In this document: positions 25,654 through 34,352 of the stretch, one piece after another | Numbering within the stretch: position 1 is the first letter of the stretch | Layout of the letters: each line of letters starts with the position of its first letter | Assembly: GCA_015067665.1 (NCBI GenBank) | Contig: SVLZ01000001.1 | Span: 17,357-81,356 of the forward strand | DNA: 64,000 bases | Reading direction: 5' to 3' | Source: Oscillospiraceae bacterium | GTDB taxonomy: Bacteria > Bacillota > Clostridia > Oscillospirales > Oscillospiraceae | Position numbers and translations under genes: made by a program | The notes under the pieces: model-generated | Told to the model about the DNA's origin: nothing | The model's database searches: none | Seen by the model: only the letters and a program-made list of their open reading frames with translations

Positions 25654-25831
25654 AGCCGCCCCACCTTTCGCACATTCTGCACAGCTTGCAGTCCTGTCCG
25701 TACAGCTCCATTCCACAGCAAATGCACCACCCAAAGGGCACCGCCGCCTGCAGATCCTCCCCTGCCCTGTAAGCTGTCATACGTACCGGTCTGCGTCTTT
25801 CTGTTCGTAAGTAAATAACATTTCCCCACAC
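25586..25831 (-). CDS. Small CxxC protein at the head of the mini-operon
   Basis: 81 residues from the GTG at 25831, with AAAGGAGG 7 nt upstream; a longer frame upstream contains the promoter and is unlikely. The middle carries WCICCGMELYG and CKLCRMCERW, which look like zinc-knuckle pairs. The reading frame overlaps the next gene by 68 nt, so the exact end or reality of one of the two frames needs support. The strong ribosome binding site and the ideal promoter upstream favour translation here. Function unknown. Confidence 0.5.
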   Translation of the reverse strand: MWGNVIYLRTERRRPVRMTAYRAGEDLQAAVPFGWCICCGMELYGQDCKLCRMCERWGGYEKEGDAEAVPRLHAGAGCEEL

Positions 25832-25851
25832 AGATACGCCTCCTTTAGTTT

Positions 25852-25867
25852 GTACTTTATCAAGTAC
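25852..25867. promoter_or_regulatory. Operator-like palindrome GTACTT-N4-AAGTAC (site A)
   Basis: Perfect dyad with a TATC spacer between the promoter and the first gene of the mini-operon. Confidence 0.6.
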
Positions 25868-25886
25868 TTTCTTTGTGTGTATCCGT

Positions 25887-25915
25887 ATAATAGTACTTGT
25901 TCGTGTACTTGTCAA
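25887..25915 (-). promoter_or_regulatory. Consensus promoter of the mini-operon with an embedded operator
   Basis: Minus-strand TTGACA (25915-25910), exactly 17 nt, TATTAT (25892-25887). The spacer itself contains an imperfect copy of the same dyad (25893-25908), so a repressor bound there would cover the promoter. Confidence 0.75.
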
Positions 25916-25945
25916 TAGGCAATTCGCACTTTTGTTCGTTTTTGT

Positions 25946-25961
25946 GTACTTGCACAAGTAC
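25946..25961. promoter_or_regulatory. Operator-like palindrome GTACTT-N4-AAGTAC (site B)
   Basis: Perfect dyad with a GCAC spacer upstream of the promoter. The symmetry extends to 25944-25963. Confidence 0.6.
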
Positions 25962-25988
25962 ACTCTTCATCCTTTGTGAAAACTGTAC

Positions 25989-26058
25989 AAAACGCAAAAA
26001 GCCCCCTCCTGCTTTTGTACTGTCTGCACAAACCGGAGCAGCACATACGCAGGAGGGG
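25989..26058 (-). terminator. Terminator of rpe
   Basis: Ten-bp stem CCCCTCCTGC (26003-26012) / GCAGGAGGGG (26049-26058) with a long loop, followed on the minus strand by CTTTTTGCGTTTT. Confidence 0.65.
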
Positions 26059-26068
26059 TCTTATATCT

Positions 26069-26719
26069 TTACTTTTCGATAGCGGTAACAAAAGCAGGGC
26101 GGTCCTTCGATCCAAAGAAAGCCGAGCCGGCAACCAGTACATCCGCACCGTTTTCCTTACAGGTTTCCGCGGTGATAAGGTCTACACCGCCGTCTACCTC
26201 CAGATGGCAACCGGGATTCTTTTCGTCGATCATCTGACGCAGCTCCTTGAGCTTGGGCATCATATGGGCCATAAATTTCTGCCCGCCAAAGCCGGGCTCC
26301 ACCGTCATCACCAGCACCATATCTACCTTTTCTATGTAAGGCGCTACCGCCTCCGCAGGGGTATTGGGTTTCACCACCACACCGGGCTTTACACCCAAGG
26401 CGCGGATCAAATCGATGGTCTTATGGATATTTTCCGGGGTATCTGCTTCCACGTGAATGGTCAGATAATCTGCGCCGGCCTTACAGAACTCCTCTGCATA
26501 TTTGATCGGTGTATCGATCATCAGGTGGACATCCAGCGTAAGATCGGTAATCTTCCGCATTGCCTTGACCCAACCATAGCCAAAGGTGATATTCGGCACG
26601 AAATGGCCGTCCATAATGTCCACGTGGAGCCACTTAGCGCCGTCACACTTGGCGCGGTCCATATCCTCGTGGAAATGCATATAGTCGGCAGAAAGAATAG
26701 AAGGCGCTAGAATTGCCAT
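26069..26719 (-). CDS. rpe: Ribulose-phosphate 3-epimerase
   Basis: 216 residues; ATG at 26719 with GAGGAAAGAGG upstream. TIM-barrel epimerase with LAPSILSADYMHFHED, the metal-binding WLHVDIMDGHFVPNITFG, LDVHLMI, and VLVMTVEPGFGGQKF near the C-terminal half, then LEVDGGV. It interconverts D-ribulose-5-phosphate and D-xylulose-5-phosphate in the pentose phosphate pathway and should use a divalent metal. It has its own promoter, which lies inside the 3' end of the upstream gene. A transcription link to the DUF2284 gene is possible but not needed. Confidence 0.95.
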   Translation of the reverse strand: MAILAPSILSADYMHFHEDMDRAKCDGAKWLHVDIMDGHFVPNITFGYGWVKAMRKITDLTLDVHLMIDTPIKYAEEFCKAGADYLTIHVEADTPENIHKTIDLIRALGVKPGVVVKPNTPAEAVAPYIEKVDMVLVMTVEPGFGGQKFMAHMMPKLKELRQMIDEKNPGCHLEVDGGVDLITAETCKENGADVLVAGSAFFGSKDRPAFVTAIEK

Positions 26720-26763
26720 AAAAATACCTCTTTCCTCTCCATTTGGGAGCAATTTACCAAGTC

Positions 26764-26792
26764 ATTATAACACCTTACGTGTCAATTATCAA
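26764..26792 (-). promoter_or_regulatory. Promoter of rpe
   Basis: Minus-strand TTGATA (26792-26787), 17-nt spacer, TATAAT (26769-26764). Its -35 overlaps the stop codon region of the upstream gene. Confidence 0.65.
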
Positions 26793-27325
26793 TTAAAAAA
26801 TAACAGCGAGTACCATGTGACGATATTGCCGCCGTACTGGAATTCCAGCCCTAAAGCATCCAGTGTCGTTGTCAGCACGATACCGTGACTCTCCACGCAA
26901 GGGTGCATCCGTTCCGGGGAACGGCAGGGCTGGCCATCCAGAATCGCGCATCTGTCACAAGCAGCACAGGCCTCGCTGGACAGCACAAAGGGCTCTATTC
27001 CCTGCTGCCGCAGCAAATCCCGCACAGCATTTGTCACTTCTTCGTGGGGTCCCCTGGTTTCTAAGCAGGCATTGATATCCGCCACATCGTCTACTTCCGT
27101 AATGGTACCGATCAGCAGGCAATTTTCATAGCCCTTGCATTTTTTCTCACATTCGGACACCTCGCCCACACCGGGCGGACAGGCCCAGCTTTTTCCATAC
27201 ATCGGGCACTCGTGCCGGCATATGTAGCGGATGCGCTGGGAAAAATCCAAGCTTTGCGGGTCGATATAGAAATAAGCATACAGTGGCAGTGCGCTAAGCT
27301 GTTGCTCAAAAAGCAATTTATCCAT
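26789..27325 (-). CDS. DUF2284 metal-binding protein
   Basis: 178 residues; ATG at 27325 with GGAGG about 8 nt upstream, overlapping the end of the phosphatase gene by 8 nt. It has several cysteine groups: CRHECPMYGKSWACPPGVG, then CEKKCKGYENC, and CAACDRCAILDGQPCRSPER. This matches the DUF2284 family of predicted metal or Fe-S binding proteins common in anaerobes. The biochemical role is not established. It is translationally coupled to a low-molecular-weight phosphatase. Confidence 0.75.
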   Translation of the reverse strand: MDKLLFEQQLSALPLYAYFYIDPQSLDFSQRIRYICRHECPMYGKSWACPPGVGEVSECEKKCKGYENCLLIGTITEVDDVADINACLETRGPHEEVTNAVRDLLRQQGIEPFVLSSEACAACDRCAILDGQPCRSPERMHPCVESHGIVLTTTLDALGLEFQYGGNIVTWYSLLFFN

Positions 27326-27749
27326 TTTTAAGTTCCTCCAGTATCCGCGCGCAGCCTTCCGCAATGTCCACATAAGTCTGCCCAAAATCACCGTAGGGCC
27401 AAGGATCACTTACATTCCGATCCGGCAAAAAGGGGGCATAGTTCGTCACCTCGGGGTAATCCCGGCGGATCCGCCGACCGTTGCTATCATCCATATAATA
27501 AATGCGGTCAAAGCGGTCGAAATCCGTCCGAGTAATCTGCCGTGCACGGTGTCCGTCGCAGGAAATGCCGTGCTTTTGCAGCTCCTTCCGGGCAAGAGGG
27601 TACACGGGATTGCCCCACTCTTCATCGCTGACACCGGCAGAGTCGATTTCCACCGAAACACCCGCCTTTTGGGCCATATCCCGCATCACATACTCCGCCA
27701 TCGCGCTCCTGCAAATATTCCCCCAACATACAAATAGTATCTTCTCCAT
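27318..27749 (-). CDS. Low-molecular-weight protein tyrosine phosphatase
   Basis: 143 residues from the ATG at 27749; GAGGG lies about 5 nt upstream. The P-loop ILFVCWGNICRSAMAE near the N-terminus is the CX5R signature (Cys and Arg present), and FLPDRNVSDPWPYG supplies the general-acid Asp. It is the usual size for the family. It dephosphorylates tyrosine (or arginine) residues in the cytoplasm. A BY-kinase lies 4 kb away, so it could be the opposing phosphatase, though such pairs are usually adjacent and this is inference. Confidence 0.9.
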   Translation of the reverse strand: MEKILFVCWGNICRSAMAEYVMRDMAQKAGVSVEIDSAGVSDEEWGNPVYPLARKELQKHGISCDGHRARQITRTDFDRFDRIYYMDDSNGRRIRRDYPEVTNYAPFLPDRNVSDPWPYGDFGQTYVDIAEGCARILEELKNG

Positions 27750-28055
27750 ACATACCCTCACTTTTCCAATATCATTGCGAGGGCACATCGTGCCCGTGGC
27801 AATCTCCTGTGTGCGCGTACATTATAGCACCCATTGCGTATAATTGCAACGCACAAAGACCCCCTTTGTGTAAAGTAGCCTCAGACCGTAGAAAAGCCCC
27901 GCCTTGCTTGACGCAAAACAGGGTTTTTTCTACAGTCTGAGATCTCGGTCATCGTTTCCGATGACACAGAGGCTGCATATTTACTATATTGTTTGCTTTT
28001 TTCAGTGATCCATCCCGTTGCGAAAGGATAAATCAAATTTGCTGAAACAGTGGGA
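27750..28055. other. 306-bp intergenic region upstream of the phosphatase gene
   Basis: It contains a long imperfect inverted repeat at 27881-27940 and otherwise no coding potential. I see no clear promoter for the phosphatase gene. Confidence 0.4.
27881..27940 (-). terminator. Long imperfect hairpin downstream of guaA
   Basis: TCAGACCGTAGAAAAGCCC pairs imperfectly with GGGTTTTTTCTACAGTCTGA. On the minus strand the stem ends in GGGGCTTTTC. It lies about 115 nt after the guaA stop and probably ends that transcript. Confidence 0.5.
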
Positions 28056-29057
28056 TCACTCCCACTCGATGGTGCCGGTGGGCTTAGGGGTCAGGTCGTA
28101 GAGAACGCGGTTGATGCCGGGGACCTCGGTGGTGATGCGCTGGGTGATCTTATGCAGAAGCGCATAAGGAATTTCTTCGATGGTCGCCGTCATTGCATCC
28201 ACAGTATTCACTGCCCGGATGATAGCAGGCCAGCCCTCGTAACGGGCGCCGTCTTTCACGCCGACGCTCTTCATATCCGGCACAGAAATAAAGTATTGCC
28301 AAACAGACTGCGCAAGTCCGCAGTTATCAAACTCCTCCCGCAAAATAGCATCTGCCTCCCGCAGGGCGTGGAGACGGTCGCGGGTGATGGCGCCCAAGCA
28401 GCGGACACCCAGACCGGGACCGGGGAAGGGTTGGCGGTAGACCATACCGTGAGGCAGACCAAGGGCTTCGCCCACAACACGGACTTCATCCTTATAAAGG
28501 AATTTGAGAGGCTCTACCAGCGCCATCTTCATATCCTCAGGCAGGCCGCCCACATTGTGATGGGATTTTACCGGCTTGCCGCTTTCCTTGGCTTTGATGG
28601 ACTCCAGAATGTCGGGGTAGATCGTGCCCTGCGCCAAAAATTCGATGCCGCTAAGCTTAGCTGCTTCTTCGTCAAAGACTTTAATAAATTCACCGCCGAT
28701 GATCTTGCGCTTTTTTTCCGGGTCAGAAACACCGGCAAGGAGATCAAGGAAACGGTCAGTTGCATCCACATAGATCAGATTGGCATCCAGACCTTCCCGG
28801 AACACACGGATCACATCCTCGCTCTCGCCTTTGCGCATAAGACCGTGGTTTACGTGGACACAGACAAGCTGCTTGCCGATGGCTTTGATCAGCAGTGCAG
28901 CAACCACAGAGGAGTCTACACCGCCGGACAGCGCCAGCAAAACCTTTCGGCTGCCGACTTGCGCGCGAATTTGGGTGATTTGCTCATCAATAAAAGCTTG
29001 TGCCAAAGCAGGGGTAGTGATACGCAGCATTGTTTCAGGACGGGTCATCTGATTCAT
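28056..29057 (-). CDS. guaA: GMP synthetase, ATP-pyrophosphatase subunit only
   Basis: 333 residues; ATG at 29057 with GGAGG 5 nt upstream. It contains the PP-loop LLALSGGVDSSVVAALL near residue 40, IIGGEFIKVF, the QGTIYPDILES region, KSHHNVGGLPE and the dimerisation domain ending in KPTGTIEWE. It converts XMP to GMP using ATP and ammonia. The usual N-terminal class I glutaminase domain of about 190 residues is missing, and upstream there is only a promoter and the divergent purine operon. The enzyme must use free ammonia or a separate glutaminase subunit encoded elsewhere, as in many archaea. It is divergent from purE. Confidence 0.93.
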   Translation of the reverse strand: MNQMTRPETMLRITTPALAQAFIDEQITQIRAQVGSRKVLLALSGGVDSSVVAALLIKAIGKQLVCVHVNHGLMRKGESEDVIRVFREGLDANLIYVDATDRFLDLLAGVSDPEKKRKIIGGEFIKVFDEEAAKLSGIEFLAQGTIYPDILESIKAKESGKPVKSHHNVGGLPEDMKMALVEPLKFLYKDEVRVVGEALGLPHGMVYRQPFPGPGLGVRCLGAITRDRLHALREADAILREEFDNCGLAQSVWQYFISVPDMKSVGVKDGARYEGWPAIIRAVNTVDAMTATIEEIPYALLHKITQRITTEVPGINRVLYDLTPKPTGTIEWE

Positions 29058-29094
29058 AACGGACCTCCAAGTTCTCGTTTTGGTTAGCATTTCC

Positions 29095-29123
29095 ATTATA
29101 TTACATACTTTGCAGATTGTAAA
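29095..29123 (-). promoter_or_regulatory. Promoter of guaA
   Basis: Minus-strand TTTACA (29123-29118), 17-nt spacer, TATAAT (29100-29095). Confidence 0.65.
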
Positions 29124-29201
29124 ATATCTTTTTGCACAATTTTTTTGTTTTTTTATAGAAAATTTTCGACATCCCGCAGATGGAAAAACACGAATTTTCT
29201 C

Positions 29202-29230
29202 TTGCGTTCGGATAGGAAATGTTTTATTAT
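29202..29230 (+). promoter_or_regulatory. Promoter of the purine operon
   Basis: TTGCGT (29202-29207), 17-nt spacer, TATTAT (29225-29230). A CGAA (29191-29194) and an inverted TTCG (29207-29210) flank or overlap the -35. They recall PurR PurBox half-sites, but the spacing differs from the Bacillus arrangement. Confidence 0.6.
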
Positions 29231-29260
29231 AGTAATGAAATGAAAAAGACGGACATCACA

Positions 29261-29310
29261 GCGGAGCACGATAGCCTTTCAAAGACCAATATGTGCTCTG
29301 CCTATTTTTT
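29261..29310 (+). terminator. Attenuator-like terminator in the purE leader
   Basis: GCGGAGCAC (29261-29269) pairs with GTGCTCTGC (29293-29301) and is followed by CTATTTTTT, only a few nt before the purE ribosome binding site. It lies inside a predicted 93-nt leader, so read-through must be controlled for the operon to be expressed. Confidence 0.6.
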
Positions 29311-29329
29311 AATCTGAGGAGGATGCACT

Positions 29330-29824
29330 GTGAAAAAAGTCGGAATTGTTATGGGCAGCGACAGCGATCTGCCGATCCTGCGCAAAACTATGGACACGCT
29401 GACCGAGTTGGGCGTACCCTACGAATGTCATATTTACTCTGCCCATCGCACCCCTGAGGAAGCAGGGGCTTTTGCCCGCGACGCAAGAAAGAACGGCATC
29501 GGCGTTATCATTGCCGCGGCCGGTATGGCTGCGCACTTGGCCGGTGCTATGGCTGCGAACACCACGCTGCCTGTGATCGGCATTCCCTGCAAATCCACGT
29601 ATTTAGACGGCATTGACGCACTCCTGTCAACGGTACAGATGCCCAGCGGCATCCCAGTTGCTACCGTTGCCATTAACGGAGGTGTCAATGCCGCTTTGCT
29701 TTCTGCTCAGATTTTGGCAGTGAGCGATGAAGCCCTTGCGCAGCGTTTGATGGACAAGCGGCGCAACGATGCCCGGAAGGTTTTGGAAAAAGACGCTGCC
29801 CTGCAGGCAGAGCTCAATAAATAA
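29330..29824 (+). CDS. purE: N5-carboxyaminoimidazole ribonucleotide mutase
   Basis: 164 residues from the GTG at 29330, with GAGGAGG 7 nt upstream. It has [21 protein letters not shown] and [14 protein letters not shown], the class I PurE pattern. Class I PurE converts N5-CAIR to CAIR and normally works with PurK, but no purK is present in this operon. PurK may be elsewhere, or the enzyme may use spontaneously formed N5-CAIR or CO2. It is the first gene of a ten-gene purine operon. Confidence 0.93.
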   Translation: MKKVGIVMGSDSDLPILRKTMDTLTELGVPYECHIYSAHRTPEEAGAFARDARKNGIGVIIAAAGMAAHLAGAMAANTTLPVIGIPCKSTYLDGIDALLSTVQMPSGIPVATVAINGGVNAALLSAQILAVSDEALAQRLMDKRRNDARKVLEKDAALQAELNK

Positions 29825-29843
29825 AAAGAAAGAGGTCAAAACT

Positions 29844-30533
29844 ATGGAAAATCTGAAACTGCTCTACACCGGAAAAACAAAGAATGTATACGCCCTCCCC
29901 AACGGCAACTGCCTGCTGAAGTTTAAGGACGACTGCACCGGCAAGGACGGTGTGTTTGATCCCGGCGAGAATGCTGTGGGACTGACCATCGAGGGTGTGG
30001 GCGATGTAAACCTGAGAATGAGCATCTATTTCTTTGAAAAGATCAATGCTGCAGGCATCCGCACCCACTATGTTTCTGCAGATTTGACAAACACCACTAT
30101 GGAGGTCCTGCCCGCCAAGGTCTTCGGTAAGGGTCTGGAGGTCATCTGCCGTTATAAGGCCGTCGGCTCTTTCTACCGCCGTTACTCCGATTACTGCACC
30201 GAGGGTCAGGATCTGCCCGCTTATGTGGAAACTACCTTCAAAAATGATGAGAAAGGCGATCCGCTGGTCACCAAGGACGGCCTTGTGGATCTGGGCGTTA
30301 TGACCGGACAGCAGTACGATGATCTGAAGGCAATGACGCAGGCCATCACCAAGATCGTTGCAGACGACCTGAAGGAAAAGGGTCTTGATATGTATGATAT
30401 TAAGTTTGAGTTCGGTTACGATGCAGACGGAAATGTGATGCTCATTGACGAGATCGCATCCGGCAATATGCGGGTCTATAAGGATGGCAAGTATGTGGAT
30501 CCTATGACCCTGAACAAGCTGTTTTTTGCATAA
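29844..30533 (+). CDS. purC: SAICAR synthetase
   Basis: 229 residues; ATG at 29844 with AGAGG about 8 nt upstream, 19 nt after purE. It starts with [16 protein letters not shown] and contains [20 protein letters not shown] and [20 protein letters not shown], the SAICAR synthetase signatures. It joins CAIR and aspartate using ATP. The length is typical for the short bacterial form. Confidence 0.95.
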   Translation: MENLKLLYTGKTKNVYALPNGNCLLKFKDDCTGKDGVFDPGENAVGLTIEGVGDVNLRMSIYFFEKINAAGIRTHYVSADLTNTTMEVLPAKVFGKGLEVICRYKAVGSFYRRYSDYCTEGQDLPAYVETTFKNDEKGDPLVTKDGLVDLGVMTGQQYDDLKAMTQAITKIVADDLKEKGLDMYDIKFEFGYDADGNVMLIDEIASGNMRVYKDGKYVDPMTLNKLFFA

Positions 30534-30545
30534 AAGGAGCAGATA

Positions 30546-31970
30546 ATGGGCGGTTTTTTTGGAATCACATCCCGGGAGGATTGTATGATGGATGTGTTCT
30601 TTGGTGTGGACTACCACTCCCACCTGGGAACACGGCGGGGCGGTATGGCTGCATACGACAGAGAGATCGGTCTGCAGCGAAAGATCCATAATATTGAAAA
30701 TGCGCCATTCCGCACAAAGTTTGAGCATATTTTCAGCGAGATGGAAGGCACTTCAGTGATCGGCTGTATTTCCGACAGCGATCCCCAGCCGATGCTGATC
30801 CGTTCCAATTTAGGCACATACGCCATTTGTACGGTGGGCATCATCAACAATGCCGACGCGCTGATCGACCGTTATCTTTCTTTTAGCGGCGGCCACTTTG
30901 ACGCGATGACCGGCGGCCGGGTAAATACCACGGAGCTGGTGGCGGCGCTGATCGATCAGAAGAGCAGCTTTTCCGACGGCATCCGGTTTGCCCAGAATTC
31001 TATCGAGGGAACGGCCAATATTCTGATATTAAAAGAGAACGGCAATATCATTGCAGCCCGTGATAAGCTGGGTCGTATCCCGGTACAGATCGGTAAAAAT
31101 GAGAATGGCTATTGCGCCTCCCTTGAGGAATTTGCCTTTACCAAGCTGGGTTATGAGAAGGTTTGCGAGTTAGGTCCCGGTGAGATCGTGGAATTGACGC
31201 CCGAGAGTATGACGCGGCTGGTTGCTCCCGGTAAGGATATGCGTATCTGCGCCTTCCTTTGGAGCTACTACGGCTATCCCACCTCCACTTATGAGGGAAT
31301 CAATGTGGAAGCTATGCGTTATCGTAACGGTGCCGCCATTGCCGAGCGGGATATGGAGCAGGGCCGCAGTATGGACATCGACTATGTGGGTGGTGTGCCG
31401 GACTCCGGAACGCCCCACGCCATCGGCTATGCTAACCGCACCGGCAGACCCTTTGCCCGGGCGTTTATTAAGTATACACCCACCTGGGCGAGAAGCTTTA
31501 CCCCCGCCCGGCAGAGCGATCGGAAAAAGATTGCCAAAATGAAGCAGATCCCCGTCCACGACTTGATCAAGGACAAAAACCTCCTGTTTGTGGATGATTC
31601 TATCGTCCGGGGCACACAGCTTCGGGAGACGGTGGAATTCCTCTATGAAAACGGTGCGAAGTCTGTGCATATGCGCTCTGCCTGCCCGCCTATTATGTAC
31701 GGCTGTAAATACCTGAATTTCTCCCGCTCTACCAGTGATCTGGATCTCATTACCCGCCGGGTAATTTTGGAGCTGGAGGGCGAGGAAGGTATGAAGCATT
31801 TGGAGGAATATGCCGATGGCAAGACGGAGCGCGGTAAGGCAATGCGCCAGGCCATCTGTGATAAGTTTAATTTCGCCTCTTTGGGCTTCCAGTCTTTAGA
31901 AGGTGTGGTAAATGCCATCGGGTTGGAGCCCTGCAAGCTTTGCACCTATTGCTGGACAGGTAAGGAGTAA
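30546..31970 (+). CDS. purF: Amidophosphoribosyltransferase homologue without the N-terminal cysteine
   Basis: 474 residues; ATG at 30546 with AAAGGAG 6 nt upstream. The C-terminal half has the PRPP motif [12 protein letters not shown] and the family tail [15 protein letters not shown], where the cysteines resemble the Fe-S ligands of the Bacillus-type enzyme. The N-terminal glutaminase domain is present but begins MGGFFGI, where the family has a processed Cys at position 1 (CGxFGI). The nucleophile is therefore Gly, so glutamine hydrolysis should not occur by the normal mechanism. It may make phosphoribosylamine from free ammonia or have a diverged role. It is the only PurF in the operon, 12 nt after purC. 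Confidence 0.9.
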   Translation: MGGFFGITSREDCMMDVFFGVDYHSHLGTRRGGMAAYDREIGLQRKIHNIENAPFRTKFEHIFSEMEGTSVIGCISDSDPQPMLIRSNLGTYAICTVGIINNADALIDRYLSFSGGHFDAMTGGRVNTTELVAALIDQKSSFSDGIRFAQNSIEGTANILILKENGNIIAARDKLGRIPVQIGKNENGYCASLEEFAFTKLGYEKVCELGPGEIVELTPESMTRLVAPGKDMRICAFLWSYYGYPTSTYEGINVEAMRYRNGAAIAERDMEQGRSMDIDYVGGVPDSGTPHAIGYANRTGRPFARAFIKYTPTWARSFTPARQSDRKKIAKMKQIPVHDLIKDKNLLFVDDSIVRGTQLRETVEFLYENGAKSVHMRSACPPIMYGCKYLNFSRSTSDLDLITRRVILELEGEEGMKHLEEYADGKTERGKAMRQAICDKFNFASLGFQSLEGVVNAIGLEPCKLCTYCWTGKE

Positions 31971-31981
31971 AGGAGATAACT

Positions 31982-33034
31982 ATGGAACATAACAACTCTT
32001 ATTCTGCAAGCTATGCTGCTGCCGGTGTAGACATTACTGCCGGCTACAAGGCTGTGGAATTGATGAAAAAGCACATTGCCCGCACCCGCAATGCTGGGTG
32101 CCTCGACGATGTGGGCGGCTTTGGCGGATGCTTTAGTCTGCCCATTGCCGGTATGGAAGAGCCGGTGTTGGTCTCCGGCACCGACGGCTGCGGCACAAAG
32201 GTGAAGCTTGCCATTCTGATGGACAAGCACGATACCATCGGTATCGATGCGGTGGCAATGTGCGTCAATGATATTATCTGCTGTGGCGCAAAGCCTCTGT
32301 TTTTCCTGGACTATATCGCCTGCGGTAAGAATTATCCCGAAAAGATCGCCGAGATCGTATCCGGTGTTGCCGAGGGCTGTGTCCAGTCCGGCGCGGCGCT
32401 GATCGGCGGTGAGACTGCAGAGCATCCCGGTATGATGCCTGCAGAGGATTACGATCTGGCGGGCTTTGCCGTTGGCATCGTGGATAAGAAAAAAATTTTG
32501 GATAATACCCGGATGGCGGAAGGAGATGTGGTCATCGCACTGCCCTCCACCGGTATTCACAGCAACGGTTTTTCTCTGTGTCGCAAGGTATTTAATATTG
32601 ATAATAACGATCCCCAGCTTTATCTCCCCCGGGAGGAGCTGGGCGGCAAGACCATTGCGGAAAGTCTGCTGATACCTACGAAAATTTATGTCAAGGCTGT
32701 TTTGGCACTGCTGGAGCAGGTGGATGTCAAGGGCATCAGCCATATCACCGGCGGTGGCTTCTATGAGAACATTCCCCGTGCCATTCCCGACGGTCTGTGC
32801 GCGGTGATCGACAAGAGCGCCATTCGCGTTTTGCCCATTTTCGATCTGATCGCTTCCTTCGGCAATATCCCTGAGCGGGATATGTACAACACCTACAACA
32901 TGGGCGTGGGTATGAGCATCGTTGTTCCGGCTGCACAGGCGGAAAAGGCGCTGTGTGTACTGAAGGAAAACGGCGAGGATGCTTACATCATCGGACACAT
33001 CGAAAAGGGCGAAGAAAAGGTGGTACTGCGATGA
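31982..33034 (+). CDS. purM: AIR synthetase (phosphoribosylformylglycinamidine cyclo-ligase)
   Basis: 350 residues, the normal length; ATG at 31982 with AAAGGAG 6 nt upstream. PurM pattern: [65 protein letters not shown] and [15 protein letters not shown]. It closes FGAM to AIR using ATP. Its stop overlaps the purN start as ATGA, giving coupled translation. Confidence 0.95.
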   Translation: MEHNNSYSASYAAAGVDITAGYKAVELMKKHIARTRNAGCLDDVGGFGGCFSLPIAGMEEPVLVSGTDGCGTKVKLAILMDKHDTIGIDAVAMCVNDIICCGAKPLFFLDYIACGKNYPEKIAEIVSGVAEGCVQSGAALIGGETAEHPGMMPAEDYDLAGFAVGIVDKKKILDNTRMAEGDVVIALPSTGIHSNGFSLCRKVFNIDNNDPQLYLPREELGGKTIAESLLIPTKIYVKAVLALLEQVDVKGISHITGGGFYENIPRAIPDGLCAVIDKSAIRVLPIFDLIASFGNIPERDMYNTYNMGVGMSIVVPAAQAEKALCVLKENGEDAYIIGHIEKGEEKVVLR

Positions 33035-33642
33035 AGCGTATTGCGGTACTGGTTTCCGGTGGTGGCACCAATCTGCAGGCGCTGATCGATGCCCAAGGCG
33101 ATGTGCTTCATAGCGGTAAAATTGCTTTGGTGATCTCCAATGTGGAAGGCGCTTATGCGCTCCAGCGGGCGAAAAATGCGGATATTCCCACGGAAACAGT
33201 CATTAAGAAGGTCTGCGGTTCGCAGATTGCCTTTGAAGATCGGCTGCTCTCTCTGCTGGAGCAGTACGAGATCGATGTGATCGTGCTGGCTGGCTTTATG
33301 ACGATACTCACAGAGCATTTTACCGGGCGATATCCGGGCCGTATTTTGAATGTGCATCCCAGCCTGATCCCCAGCTTTTGCGGAGAAGGCTTTTACGGCT
33401 TGCGTGTGCACGAGGCGGCGCTGTCGTATGGCGTGAAAGTCACCGGCGCAACGGTGCATTTTGTCAATGAAGTCTGCGACGGCGGTCAGATCATCGCCCA
33501 AAAAGCGGTGCCGGTTTTGGAAGGGGATACCCCTGAAACGCTGCAACGCAGAGTTATGGAGCAGGCGGAATGGATACTGCTCCCCCAAGCGGTAGAAACC
33601 GTTTGCAACGGCTTAGGAGGAAACGAATATGAATGTATATGA
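33031..33642 (+). CDS. purN: Phosphoribosylglycinamide formyltransferase
   Basis: 203 residues; the ATG at 33031 overlaps the purM stop by 4 nt. It begins [19 protein letters not shown] and has the catalytic [12 protein letters not shown] (Asn, His) and [10 protein letters not shown] (Asp). It transfers a formyl group from 10-formyl-THF to GAR. It therefore depends on the folate one-carbon pool that the Wood-Ljungdahl genes of this window also serve. Confidence 0.95.
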   Translation: MKRIAVLVSGGGTNLQALIDAQGDVLHSGKIALVISNVEGAYALQRAKNADIPTETVIKKVCGSQIAFEDRLLSLLEQYEIDVIVLAGFMTILTEHFTGRYPGRILNVHPSLIPSFCGEGFYGLRVHEAALSYGVKVTGATVHFVNEVCDGGQIIAQKAVPVLEGDTPETLQRRVMEQAEWILLPQAVETVCNGLGGNEYECI

Positions 33643-34342
33643 AATTGGAAATCTTGCCGAAATGCTGGCAAATAATACATATCCCGGTCGCGGTATCGTG
33701 CTGGGTGTGACCCCGGATGGAACAAAATCTGTTGCTGCCTATTTCATTATGGGTCGCAGTGTCAATTCCCGAAACCGCGTATTTGTGCAGGAGCCGGACG
33801 GCATCCGCACGGAAGCCTATGACCCTGCGCTTATGAAAGACCCTCATCTGATTATCTATCACCCCGTCCGTCAAATCGGGCAGGGACTGATCGTCACCAA
33901 CGGTGACCAAACCGATACCGTTTGGGAGTTCTTAGCCAAGGGCGAGAGCTGGGAGGCGGCGCTGCGCACCCGCCAGTTTGAGGATGATGGCCCCAACTGG
34001 ACGCCCCGCATTTCCGGCCTGCAAGCCGGGGACGGCAGCTACAAAATGTCCATTCTGAAAGCTGCCGACGCAGAAGGTTCTGCCTGCGCCCGCTTCTTCT
34101 GGGAATACCCCGCCATTTCCGGCTTGGGTCATTTCCTCCATACCTATGTCTGTGACGGAAACCCCGTGATCCCCACCTTCCAAGGTGAGCCGGAGCGTGT
34201 TTCTATCCCCAATGACATCGAGGTGTTTACCAAGGCGCTGTGGGAAAATTTGAATGAGAACAACAAGATTTCTCTTTTTGTCCGTTATACCGATTTGAAG
34301 ACCGGTGCTTACGAGCAGCAGATCATCAACAAGCACAAATAA
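33629..34342 (+). CDS. purO: IMP cyclohydrolase, PurO type
   Basis: 237 residues; ATG at 33629 with AGGAGG 7 nt upstream, overlapping the purN end by 14 nt. It reads as the PurO/IMP_cyclohyd family (YPGRGIVLGVTPDGTKSVAA, YFIMGRSVNSRNRVF, IYHPVRQIGQGLIVTNGDQT, TPRISGLQ) and not as the PurH N-terminal domain. It closes FAICAR to IMP, the last step of the pathway. It replaces the cyclohydrolase half of bifunctional PurH. The same split is known in archaea and several Clostridia. Confidence 0.88.
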   Translation: MNVYEIGNLAEMLANNTYPGRGIVLGVTPDGTKSVAAYFIMGRSVNSRNRVFVQEPDGIRTEAYDPALMKDPHLIIYHPVRQIGQGLIVTNGDQTDTVWEFLAKGESWEAALRTRQFEDDGPNWTPRISGLQAGDGSYKMSILKAADAEGSACARFFWEYPAISGLGHFLHTYVCDGNPVIPTFQGEPERVSIPNDIEVFTKALWENLNENNKISLFVRYTDLKTGAYEQQIINKHK

Positions 34343-34352
34343 GGAGAATAAA

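Noticed and set aside
29237..29329. Purine, PRPP or THF riboswitch in the purE leader
   Set aside because: The leader is about 93 nt including the terminator and lacks the conserved cores of these aptamers.
30546..31970. Sequencing error creating the missing Cys in PurF
   Set aside because: The first residues MGGFFGI are clear, the frame is intact, and a related Gly-starting subgroup is known in gut bacteria, so this is probably real.
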